Source: Sphingobium herbicidovorans (GTDB taxonomy: Bacteria > Pseudomonadota > Alphaproteobacteria > Sphingomonadales > Sphingomonadaceae). From it: a stretch of 64,000 bases of DNA. The DNA is taken from NCBI RefSeq assembly GCF_002080435.1, contig NZ_CP020538.1, positions 682,001-746,000 on the forward strand, in the 5' to 3' direction. The notes beneath the pieces are model-generated. The model saw only the letters and a program-made list of their open reading frames with translations, searched no databases and was not told the origin of the DNA. Below, in pieces: positions 8,396 through 18,680 of this stretch; the stretch's first letter is position 1; the number at the start of each line of letters is the position of its first letter. The position numbers were made by a program, and so were the translations under genes.

Positions 8396-9190
8396 TCAGG
8401 CCGGCGCCGTCGCCTCGTCAAAGAACAGAGCCTGGGAAATCGCCGCCTTTACCGTCGATCGCTGGAAAGGCTTGGTGATCAGGAAAGTGGGTTCCGGGCG
8501 TTCGCCGGTCAGCAGCCGCTCAGGGAATGCGGTGATGAAAATGACGGGAACCGAAAACTCGGCCAATATGTCCTTCACCGCATCGATGCCGCTGGAATCG
8601 TCGGCCAACTGGATGTCGGCCAGCACCAGGCCGGGACGTTCGGCCATGGCTTCACGCACGGCGTCTTCGCGCGTTACGGCGATGGCGGTCACCTCATGCC
8701 CCAGATCGCGCACGATCGTTTCGATATCCATCGCGATGATCGGCTCATCCTCGATGATCAGCACCTTGGCGCGGGTCTGCGCCTCGATCTCGCTCAGCGC
8801 TTCTTCGACCAGCGCCTCGACGTCCGCCGCATCCAATCCGATCAGATAACCGACATCATCGATAGTGAAGCCTTCCAGAGCGGTCAGCAGCAACGCCTGT
8901 CGCGGCAATGGCGTCAATCGCGCCAGCCGGGCCTGCGCCACGGCTTCCTGTCCGTCACCGGCCGACAGCATGGGGCTGTCTTCCAGATGCGACGAGGACC
9001 AGATGGCATGGAACGTCTTGTAAAGGCCCAGCCGCGGATCGACGTCGGCGGGAAATTCTTCGGGCGCCGCCACGATCGCTTCCAGCGTCGCGCGGACATA
9101 GGCGTCCCCATGCGCCTGACTGCCCGTCAGGGCGCGGGCGTAGCGGCGCAGAAAAGGAAGATGAGGGTGCAATTGCTGTCCAAGCGACAT
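8396..9190 (-). CDS. phyR: Anti-anti-sigma response regulator PhyR
   Basis: The 264-residue protein joins an N-terminal sigma-like domain (LPFLRRYARALTGSQAHGDA, and LPRQALLLTALEGFTIDDVG with YLIGLD mimicking sigma region 4) to a C-terminal receiver. The receiver shows LIIEDEP, phosphoacceptor Asp in LVLADIQL, the FITAFPERLLTG motif and LITKPF. On phosphorylation PhyR binds NepR through its sigma-like domain and releases EcfG. The start at 9190 (MSLGQQLHPHLPF) has a GGGAG site and gives the usual length; the frame extends to 9262 without better signals. It is divergent from nepR. Confidence 0.95.
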   Translation of the reverse strand: MSLGQQLHPHLPFLRRYARALTGSQAHGDAYVRATLEAIVAAPEEFPADVDPRLGLYKTFHAIWSSSHLEDSPMLSAGDGQEAVAQARLARLTPLPRQALLLTALEGFTIDDVGYLIGLDAADVEALVEEALSEIEAQTRAKVLIIEDEPIIAMDIETIVRDLGHEVTAIAVTREDAVREAMAERPGLVLADIQLADDSSGIDAVKDILAEFSVPVIFITAFPERLLTGERPEPTFLITKPFQRSTVKAAISQALFFDEATAPA

Positions 9191-9333
9191 CGGTAAATCT
9201 TCTCCCAGCCCATAGGGCGCGTTGTCATGAAACACTCGCCGAGCAGAAGGATGGATTGGCAATGCCGATGTGGCAAGCCCCCCGCCCCTTTACAGCTGCC
9301 GTCGGGTAAACGGCAAAAAATGCTTCGGCGAAC

Positions 9334-9358
9334 GGAACCAACGACAAAGAGATTTGTT
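9334..9358 (+). promoter_or_regulatory. EcfG promoter upstream of nepR
   Basis: On the plus strand GGAACC at 9334-9339 is followed by exactly 16 bases and GTT at 9356-9358, a consensus EcfG promoter. It lies in the phyR-nepR divergent region and points at nepR. It also excludes the ATG at 9270, which is upstream of the promoter, as the nepR start. Confidence 0.8.
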
Positions 9359-9485
9359 TCACAGCCGTTCGTTTTTTACTGATATCGAATTTGGTGCCGT
9401 AAGCCACGGGCGGTCGATTGACGCCGCGTGGGAAAGTCGCAAAAGAAAAGCTGGGTGCTATGCTAGCGTTGCAGAGGGGCGTATT

Positions 9486-9710
9486 TTGGTTGCTTCAACG
9501 ACGGAACGGGCTGTGAAAGGAGGGGACAGGAAAGATGTCGGCGCCAACACCCCGGCCTCGGGCGTGAGTGGCAGTGCCCCGCGCAAACGCCGCGCTTCTG
9601 CCGCCAAGGATGAAGGGCAGGTCGCAAATGCCCTGCGCTCGGTCTACAAGAGCGCGGTGGATGAAGACATCCCGTCCGAAATGCTCGACCTTCTTCGAAA
9701 GCTGGATTAG
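9486..9710 (+). CDS. nepR: Anti-sigma factor NepR
   Basis: The C-terminal segment (GQVANALRSVYKSAVDEDIP, then SEMLDLLRKLD) is the conserved NepR helix pair that grips EcfG. NepR is a small anti-sigma factor that is captured by phosphorylated PhyR. No ATG start exists in frame downstream of the EcfG promoter. I choose the TTG at 9486, which has AGAGGGG six bases before it, giving 74 residues; a GTG at 9513 (65 residues) is the alternative. The N-terminal half is basic and probably disordered, as is usual for NepR. A 7-bp inverted repeat follows the stop. Confidence 0.85.
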   Translation: MVASTTERAVKGGDRKDVGANTPASGVSGSAPRKRRASAAKDEGQVANALRSVYKSAVDEDIPSEMLDLLRKLD

Positions 9711-9720
9711 CGTGAATCAC

Positions 9721-9737
9721 GGTCAACGCCGTTGACC
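9721..9737. repeat. Perfect inverted repeat after nepR
   Basis: GGTCAAC-GCC-GTTGACC is a perfect 7-bp palindrome with a 3-base loop, 10 bases after the nepR stop. There is no T-run, so it is a weak terminator at best; a protein-binding site or mRNA 3'-end stabiliser is equally possible. Confidence 0.45.
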
Positions 9738-9752
9738 GGACCGGCGGAGGTC

Positions 9753-9854
9753 ATGTTGGTGCTTTTCGATATTGGCAGATTGACGGAGCGGCTCGCCGCC
9801 GCCGCGATCGGGCTGGTGGGCGCTGCGCCTCTGATCCTGGCCATGAAATCTTGA
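9753..9854 (+). CDS. Possible 33-residue peptide between nepR and the PhyP-like gene
   Basis: A short frame encodes an amphipathic start (MLVLFDIGRLTERL) and a hydrophobic stretch of alanine, isoleucine and leucine ending in MKS. A GGAGG sits only two bases before the ATG; the in-frame TTG and GTG codons that follow would have better spacing. It shares strand with nepR and the sensor gene. I recognise no family; the call rests on the ribosome binding site and context only. Confidence 0.3.
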   Translation: MLVLFDIGRLTERLAAAAIGLVGAAPLILAMKS

Positions 9855-9900
9855 CCACCGCATGACCGGGGCACTCCCCGTCCCCTATAGTTGATTGCTC

Positions 9901-11450
9901 ATGCGCAGCCTGAACAGCCTCATCCATTCCACCGGCATCAAGATGTTCCTCATCCTGACGCTCGCGTTGTTGCCGCTGGGCCTGATTGCGCTTGTCGCTT
10001 CCCTTCAGGCGATCCGGACCGCCGATCTGGAAAAGGAAGCGCTGCTCCGGGTGTCCGTGACGCAAAGCGCGCGTAAACTGACGGCTGATCTGGCGTCGGA
10101 CAGGATGGCCTTGATGCTGACCGCCAATGCGCTGTCCACGGGCGGCGAAGGCACCGAAATGTGCCAGAGGCTCTCGACTTTCCTGAAATCGCACGATCGC
10201 GAAGGCGGTCGATATTATATCTACGATCGCAGCGGACGGCGCTTATGCGGGGCGTCGCGCCCCGAACCGGGGGGATCACCCCCGCCGCGCGGTTCGACAA
10301 GGCGCCCGCGCAGCTGCTTCCTGGTTCGGGCTATCTGGCCAGTCGCATCATCAGCGGCAACGGCCAGATCGTCGCGCTTGCCTATTATTCACGCGCCTAT
10401 CTGGAAGCGATTACCAGCCCTACGACCGCGCTGCAAAATCGCCAGTTGAGCTTGCAGCAGGGCGATCGGCTGCTCATCGTCAGTAGTCCGATGGACGATC
10501 CTGAAGCGCACAGCACCAGCTTGTCCGCGCGGCTCGACCCGCCCGACATCCTGCTCACAATGACGCTGCGTGATCCGCCGGTCACGCTGGCGCGCATGCT
10601 TTCGCTGTTCCTGCCGCTGGTGATGTGGTTTGCGGCCGCAGCGATCGGATGGTTCGTCGTCAACCGCCTGCTCATCCGTCCGCTGGTGGTTCTTCGCCGT
10701 ACGGTCGCCGCCTATCATCCGGGCGAAGTGCTCGAACCGATGCGCCGGATCCGCACCCCCGCGCAGGAGATCGTCGCTCTTGGCGATACCTTTCGCGCGA
10801 TCAGCGAGGATGTGGCCACTCATGAGGCGGAAATGGCGGAAGGGCTGGAAACCCAGCGCAAACTGACGCGGGAGGTTCATCATCGCGTCAAGAACAACCT
10901 TCAGATCATCGCCAGCCTCATCAGCTTGCATGCCCGCGCGGCGCATGAACCCGAAGCGGTCGAAGCCTATGCCTCCATCCAGCGCCGCGTCGATGCGCTG
11001 TCGGTCGTCCATCGCAATCACTATGCGGAACTGGAGGAGCATCGCGGCGTCGGCGTCCGGTCGCTGGTCAGCGAATTGTCCGCCAGCCTGCGCAGCACCG
11101 CACCTGCGGAAGCGCGCCGTTTCGGTATCCAGATCGACAGCGACAATCTGCATATCAGCCAGGACGTCGCCGTGCCGGTCGCCTTCCTGCTGACCGAGCT
11201 GGTGGAATTGGCAATGTTGTCGGACCCGCAGACCGGGATGCGGATTTCAGTGCAACTGGAACCGGGGCGGCAGGACCGCGCGATCCTTCAGGTCAGCTCC
11301 CCCGCACTGCGCGGATCGGACGCCATCAGGGACCGCATTGCGGACCGCTACGGCAGGGTGCTCACCGGCCTTTCACGCCAATTGCGCGCGCCGCTGGAGC
11401 ATGATGAGACAGCGGGCGATTATTCCATCGCCATCACCGTCGTTCCCTGA
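9901..11450 (+). pseudogene. phyP: PhyP-like HisKA_2 sensor with degenerate ATPase, frameshifted at a G6 tract
   Basis: Two overlapping frames encode one protein of about 516 residues. The first (from ATG 9901, MRSLNSLIHSTGIKMFLILT) holds the N-terminal membrane helix and part of the periplasmic sensor. The second, entered near 10269-10274, holds the rest of the sensor, the helix MLSLFLPLVMWFAAAAIGWF, a HAMP-like linker and a HisKA_2 domain with H-box EVHHRVKNNLQIIASLISLH. The ATP-binding part is degenerate: the N-box reads LLTELVELAML with no Asn, and glycine boxes are absent. That is the PhyP pattern, described in Sphingomonas as a phosphatase-type regulator of PhyR encoded beside phyR-nepR-ecfG. 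A one-base gain or a -1 slip in the G6 tract restores the frame. It could be a sequencing error, a real mutation or programmed frameshifting. Confidence 0.75.
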
Positions 11451-11453
11451 CCG

Positions 11454-12659
<1,206 letters not shown>

Positions 12660-12679
12660 CTACAGCAGATGCGATCGGA

Positions 12680-12859
12680 TCAGCCGGCCTTGCGCACGCC
12701 ATCGAAAGCGACGACGGCGTCAATGTCAAAACCCTCCACGCGGCGGTAATTGCCGATGAAGCAAAGGCAGTCGGCCGCCAGATGCAGGCGCCAGCTTTCC
12801 CCCTCTTCGTCATGAAGCAGCAGCGTCACAATCTGGGGATCGGTGCGATGTCTATCCAT
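12680..12859 (-). CDS. Conserved-looking small protein of unknown function
   Basis: From the ATG at 12859 the frame encodes 59 residues (MDRHRTDPQIVTLLLHDEEG ... VVAFDGVRKAG). The composition is that of a compact folded protein rather than random frame, with WRLHLAADCLCFIGNYRR in the middle. No transmembrane or signal segment is visible and I recognise no family. It lies 95 bases upstream of tgt on the same strand. The ribosome binding site is weak, so the start is uncertain. Confidence 0.5.
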   Translation of the reverse strand: MDRHRTDPQIVTLLLHDEEGESWRLHLAADCLCFIGNYRRVEGFDIDAVVAFDGVRKAG

Positions 12860-12933
12860 GCAGGGCAACGTAATTAATAAAGGTTAACAAAGCCCTGCGA
12901 CCCCTCGCTCAGGTTTTTAGGTTAAGAGCGTTT

Positions 12934-12955
12934 GTTGCATTAATGCAACGTTAAC
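12934..12955. promoter_or_regulatory. CtrA box (TTAA-N7-TTAACC) overlapping a 16-bp palindrome
   Basis: TTAA at 12940-12943, seven bases, then TTAACC at 12951 match the CtrA consensus TTAA-N7-TTAAC exactly. The box overlaps a perfect 16-bp palindrome, GTTGCATTAATGCAAC, at 12934-12949. It lies 60-80 bases before the RpfF-like gene in an AT-rich 156-bp gap that has further TTAA half-sites. CtrA is the cell-cycle response regulator of alphaproteobacteria; binding here is inferred from sequence. Confidence 0.55.
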
Positions 12956-13015
12956 CATAGATTTCGTGATTTTGCGGCGACTTAGCAGCAACACTATGGG
13001 ATAAAAAGGGTTAAT

Positions 13016-14053
13016 ATGCCCGCTTTCGTCCAGCGCCGGTTGCATCCGCGAGCTAATCTTGTTTTGCTCGACACCGATCAAAATGCGGGGGCACAGATGA
13101 CTGATTCCGGACGGTTTAATCCGGCGCATGACGAAGTGGAGGACGTTTCGTCAGTGCATTTGCCTGATGACGACATCCATGGCTTCACCGTTAGGGAAAG
13201 CCCGCCGCAGGGGCGCGACAACAACCAGTCGATGCTGTTCGATCTTGGACAGATCGACGTCAGCTGGGATGAATCCATCGATACGCTGTGGGCGTTCATG
13301 ACCCCGGCGAATCGGCCCAACTATAATTTGCCCATGCTGCGAGACATCCGGCTATGGCAAACAGAGTCCAAGCGCCTGTTTGACGACGGCGCCTTGCCAC
13401 TCAAATATATGGTGCTGGGGTCACGCTTTCCGGGCGTTTTCAACCTGGGCGGCGATCTTGAACTTTTCGCGGCCTGCATCGAAAGAGGCGACCTGCCCGG
13501 CCTCGTCAAATATGGCCACGCCTGCATCGATGTCGTGCATCGCGCCTGGCGCAACGCCGACATGCCGCTCATTTCCATCGCGCTGGCGCAGGGCGATGCT
13601 CTGGGCGGCGGGTTTGAGGCGCTGCTCTGCTTCGACGTGGTGGTGGCGGAGCGGAGCGCTCGCTTTGGCTTGCCCGAAATGCTCTTCGGCCTGTTTCCGG
13701 GCATGGGCGCCTATTCGATCCTCGCCCGCAAGCTGGGACGTCGCATGGCGGAGCGCATGATCCTTTCCGGCAAGGTTTATACCGCCGAGGAAATGTACGA
13801 CATGGGCGTCGTCACCATTCTTGCCGAAGATGGCGAGGGTGAGCAGGCCGTTCGCGACTATATTCGCGGCAACCGCCCGCACCATGCGGGCCATGTCGGT
13901 GTGTTCGAAGCCGGCCGCCGGGTCGATCCGCTCGACTATGCCGAGTTGAAGGACATCGTGGAAAACTGGGCGGCGACCGCGCTCAAGCTGGATCCCAAGG
14001 ATCTGCGCCTGATGCGAAGGCTGGCATCCGCTCAAACCCGCCTGACCAAATAG
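13016..14053 (+). CDS. RpfF-like crotonase (putative DSF-family signal synthase)
   Basis: The 345-residue protein has a crotonase core from about residue 75 that closely resembles Xanthomonas RpfF. It shows FNLGGDLELF (oxyanion hole), SIALAQGDALGGGFEALLCF, ARFGLPEMLFGLFPGMGAYS and KVYTAEEMYDMGVV. The two glutamates needed by RpfF for acyl-ACP dehydration and thioester cleavage (E141 and E161 there) correspond to E201 in GGGFEA and E221 in GLPEMLF, with the same 20-residue spacing. RpfF enzymes make cis-2-unsaturated fatty acid (DSF) signals. The N-terminal 75 residues are acidic and not part of the fold. Starts at 13016 (AAGGG upstream) and 13097 (GGGGG upstream, 318 residues) are both possible. 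A CtrA box lies upstream, and a GGDEF-EAL gene converges on it 8 bases after its stop. An ordinary enoyl-CoA hydratase role is less likely but not excluded. Confidence 0.82.
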   Translation: MPAFVQRRLHPRANLVLLDTDQNAGAQMTDSGRFNPAHDEVEDVSSVHLPDDDIHGFTVRESPPQGRDNNQSMLFDLGQIDVSWDESIDTLWAFMTPANRPNYNLPMLRDIRLWQTESKRLFDDGALPLKYMVLGSRFPGVFNLGGDLELFAACIERGDLPGLVKYGHACIDVVHRAWRNADMPLISIALAQGDALGGGFEALLCFDVVVAERSARFGLPEMLFGLFPGMGAYSILARKLGRRMAERMILSGKVYTAEEMYDMGVVTILAEDGEGEQAVRDYIRGNRPHHAGHVGVFEAGRRVDPLDYAELKDIVENWAATALKLDPKDLRLMRRLASAQTRLTK

Positions 14054-14061
14054 GCGTCCGT

Positions 14062-16053
14062 TCAGGCGCGGCGTCGGTCCTTCATCAAGGTCACGACGTC
14101 GCTTCTTTCCCGCTTCATCTTGCCCATCATTTCAAGCAGGTCGTCGGCGGTCATGGGCTTGCTCAGCACGAAACCCTGGACATTGCTGAAGCCCATTTCG
14201 CGGGCGTAGCGCAGCTGTTCTTCAGTTTCGATGCCTTCCGCCACCGTTTCGACGTCCAGCGAGTGCGCCAGATAGGCGACCGACTGCGCAATCGCCCGGT
14301 CCCGCCCGCTTTCCCCCACCCCGCGCATGAAGCTCTGATCGACCTTGAGCGTGTCGAAAGCATAGTCGCGCAGATAGCCGAGCGAGGAATAGCCGGTCCC
14401 GAAATCATCCAGCGCCAGCCGCAGTCCGATCCGCTGCAATTCCGACAGGATCAGGCTGGTCCGGCCGCTATCTTCCAGGAAGATGGATTCGGTGACTTCC
14501 AGTTCCAGTCGGCGCGCCTTCAAGCCCGATCCCAGCAACGCCGCGATGACGGCGCGGGGCAACCCGTCGCTCTTGATAAGCGCGGGTGAGATGTTGACGG
14601 CGACCCGGACATGATCTTCCCAATGCATGGCGTCGCGGCAGGCTTGCTCCAGCGCCCATGCCGTAATCGACTCGATCAGCGAACTGCTTTCGGCGATCGG
14701 TATGAACTCAGCGGGCGAAATGCGTCCCATCACCGGATGGTCCCACCGCATCAACGCTTCGCAAATCGCGATCTTCCCCGTCACTGTGTCGAAGATGGGC
14801 TGATAATGCAGCAGCAATTCGCCGTTGGCCATGGCCGTGCGCAGGCCCATTTCCAGTTCATACGTCCGGTTCTGCCGCTCCTTCATCGACCAACTGAACC
14901 TGGCATGGCGGTTCCGGCCATCATGCTTGGCCTTGTAAAGCGCCATGTCGGCATGTTGCAGCAACTCTTCGCTGCCACGCCCGTCATCAGGCGCAACGGC
15001 AATGCCCATCGAAGCGGTGACAGTCAGGTGATAGCCGCTGACGTCGAAATCATGGACGAATTCGGCCATGATGTCGGCCGCAATCTGCTCGGCAACGGCG
15101 CTGTCGGCCCCTGGGCAGATCAGGATGAATTCATCGCCGCCAAAGCGCGCGACATAGCCGCGGTCATCCACGGCATGCGAAAGCCGCGCGGCGACCGAGC
15201 AGAGTAGCTGGTCGCCGATGATATGGCCCAGGGAGTCATTGATCTCCTTGAACCTGTCCAGGTCCATCCAGAAAACCGCCATTGCGTCCTGGTCGGAACG
15301 CCGCCTGTCGAACAGGTCGCGCAGGCGCATCTGCATCGCCATGCGATTCTCGACCCCCGTCAGGCTGTCGAATCGCGCCAGCCGTTCGAACTTGGTCGCC
15401 AGCTGGGACTTCTCATATTTGCCCTGCAACGCTTCAACGACGATTCGGTGGGTCGTCCGCGTAATCTCCGCCATGGCGAAGATCATCAGGAACAGCATGG
15501 TCGCCAGCACCCAATAGCCAAGCCCGCCTGCAATGCAGAGGCCGAGAGTGGTAGGCAGCAGGGCAAAGCAGGTCTGGCCGATGGCGATATGAACCCGGCC
15601 CGCATTACGCCCTGCAATGCCGCCGGAATAGGCCGCGACAAGACACACGCTCAATATGTGCAGCGACGCATCCTCGGTCAGCGTCAGCGTCGCGAAGGCA
15701 AGCAGGCCAAGCAGCGCCGCATATCCCCAGGCGCCCAGTTCATAGGCTAGTCCCCAGATCGGCCGGGTTGGACCATCCTGGTGCGCCAACTCTCGCTGGA
15801 AATAGACCGCCGACACCGAACGGCTGAGCGCGACCAGGAAGATCAACGCCGCAATCGCGCTGATTTCGACGCGCTGCGCGTGATGGGCGACCACGTAGCT
15901 GAGCGCTCCGCCAGCCACCGCGCCGATCATCAAAGAGGCGGGCGACGCGTAAAGCGATCTGACAAGACTATCCTGCACCTCAGCGCTCTGCTGAGTATCC
16001 GGCGCGAGGCGCGCGCGCAATTTTGCGCTCCAATGGCGGAAGAGGGATGACAC
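14062..16053 (-). CDS. Membrane-bound GGDEF-EAL protein (c-di-GMP turnover)
   Basis: The 663-residue protein has about five to six N-terminal membrane helices (residues 40-200), then a GGDEF domain (RFGGDEFILIC, residues 303-313) and an EAL domain. The EAL domain keeps the metal and catalytic residues: CEALMRWDHP (EAL at 432-434), NISP, LELEVTES, LALDDFGTGYSSL, LKVDQSF and VAEGIET. The cyclase site is also intact, but no RxxD inhibitory site is visible five residues upstream of GGDEF. Both synthesis and hydrolysis of c-di-GMP are therefore possible. The gene is tail-to-tail with the RpfF-like gene, recalling rpfF-rpfR pairs, although here the sensor is a membrane domain rather than the N-terminal and PAS domains of RpfR. 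Confidence 0.92.
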   Translation of the reverse strand: MSSLFRHWSAKLRARLAPDTQQSAEVQDSLVRSLYASPASLMIGAVAGGALSYVVAHHAQRVEISAIAALIFLVALSRSVSAVYFQRELAHQDGPTRPIWGLAYELGAWGYAALLGLLAFATLTLTEDASLHILSVCLVAAYSGGIAGRNAGRVHIAIGQTCFALLPTTLGLCIAGGLGYWVLATMLFLMIFAMAEITRTTHRIVVEALQGKYEKSQLATKFERLARFDSLTGVENRMAMQMRLRDLFDRRRSDQDAMAVFWMDLDRFKEINDSLGHIIGDQLLCSVAARLSHAVDDRGYVARFGGDEFILICPGADSAVAEQIAADIMAEFVHDFDVSGYHLTVTASMGIAVAPDDGRGSEELLQHADMALYKAKHDGRNRHARFSWSMKERQNRTYELEMGLRTAMANGELLLHYQPIFDTVTGKIAICEALMRWDHPVMGRISPAEFIPIAESSSLIESITAWALEQACRDAMHWEDHVRVAVNISPALIKSDGLPRAVIAALLGSGLKARRLELEVTESIFLEDSGRTSLILSELQRIGLRLALDDFGTGYSSLGYLRDYAFDTLKVDQSFMRGVGESGRDRAIAQSVAYLAHSLDVETVAEGIETEEQLRYAREMGFSNVQGFVLSKPMTADDLLEMMGKMKRERSDVVTLMKDRRRA

Positions 16054-16185
16054 GTCCTCGCCATCCTTGGCGAAACATGATTTCCATTTGGTAAATTCGC
16101 GCCCACAAAGATATCCGAAATGGACTCTTATAATCGGCTCGCAGGGGGTCTGGCGCCTTCCCCTAACGCTTCAACGTACGGACAA

Positions 16186-16216
16186 GAAAAGGGCCGGTGG
16201 ATCGCTCCACCGGCCC
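16186..16216 (-). terminator. Rho-independent terminator of groESL
   Basis: On the minus strand an 11-bp perfect stem (GGGCCGGTGGA paired with TCCACCGGCCC, loop GCGA) is followed directly by TTTTC. It lies 26 bases after the groEL stop. Confidence 0.85.
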
Positions 16217-16241
16217 ATATTCTTTCGACTGAGCGAAGGAC

Positions 16242-17987
<1,746 letters not shown>

Positions 17988-18000
17988 ATCAGTGATCGGC

Positions 18001-18288
18001 TTAGGCGACAACGCCCAGAATGTCCGATTCCTTCATGATCAGCAGGTCTTCACCATCGACCTTGACCTCGGTGCCCGACCATTTGCCGAACAGGATGCGG
18101 TCGCCAGCCTTGACGTCCAGCGGCGTCACCTTGCCGTCTTCGGCCTTTGAGCCGGTGCCGACAGCGACGATCTCGCCTTCCTGCGGCTTTTCCTTGGCGG
18201 TGTCGGGGATGATGATGCCACCCGCGGTCTTCTCTTCTGCCTCTACGCGGCGGACGAGAACGCGGTCATGCAACGGACGAAATGCCAT
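18001..18288 (-). CDS. groS: Co-chaperonin GroES
   Basis: This is a 95-residue protein of standard GroES length: [20 protein letters not shown], the mobile loop [20 protein letters not shown], then [20 protein letters not shown] and the end [13 protein letters not shown]. It forms the heptameric lid of GroEL and is the first gene of the operon. The HrcA-binding CIRCE element lies 105 bases upstream of its start. Confidence 0.98.
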   Translation of the reverse strand: MAFRPLHDRVLVRRVEAEEKTAGGIIIPDTAKEKPQEGEIVAVGTGSKAEDGKVTPLDVKAGDRILFGKWSGTEVKVDGEDLLIMKESDILGVVA

Positions 18289-18393
18289 GTTGATTGCCTT
18301 TCCCTCTGTTTGGGATGGGGCTGACGCGCGACCGCCGGGTTTCCCGAACGAATCCGCAACGCCTAGTCCTTCTCCCTAATGAACCATGCGCTG

Positions 18394-18420
18394 TTAGCAC
18401 TCTCTTTCGAAGAGTGCCAG
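18394..18420. promoter_or_regulatory. CIRCE element (HrcA operator) of groESL
   Basis: TTAGCACTC, nine bases, then GAGTGCCAG match the CIRCE consensus TTAGCACTC-N9-GAGTGCTAA with two changes in the last three bases. It lies 105-132 bases before groES, which points to HrcA repression of the chaperonin operon in addition to any heat-shock sigma factor control. Confidence 0.9.
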
Positions 18421-18680
18421 CGTGGCGAAATATGGAACTGCAAATTTATCGGTCAAGGGATGGAATGCAGAAATATTTCCCGCACCCGCCTTCCGCTGTG
18501 GAAGGGCCCGGCGGCTTGTGCGCGCCCCGACGGCATTTGTCACCATGGCAGCGCCAGCTTGCAGTTTTGTTGCGACCAGCGCTTTCGCCGGCGAGCACGC
18601 GGCTCTTCACGGCCAACGGTTGCGGCATCCTCCTGCGCGCCTTACTTGCAAGGCGATCTCAACATGGGAGCCTTTGCCGA
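18421..18680. other. Intergenic stretch without a recognised gene
   Basis: The 260 bases between the CIRCE element and the YghU-type GST start hold no convincing coding frame, RNA gene or terminator. Promoters for the divergent groESL and GST genes should lie here, but I cannot point to a clear -35/-10 pair. Confidence 0.5.

Noticed and set aside
9270..9485. ATG at 9270 as the nepR start
   Set aside because: It lies upstream of the consensus EcfG promoter at 9334-9358 and would add over 70 residues unlike any NepR.
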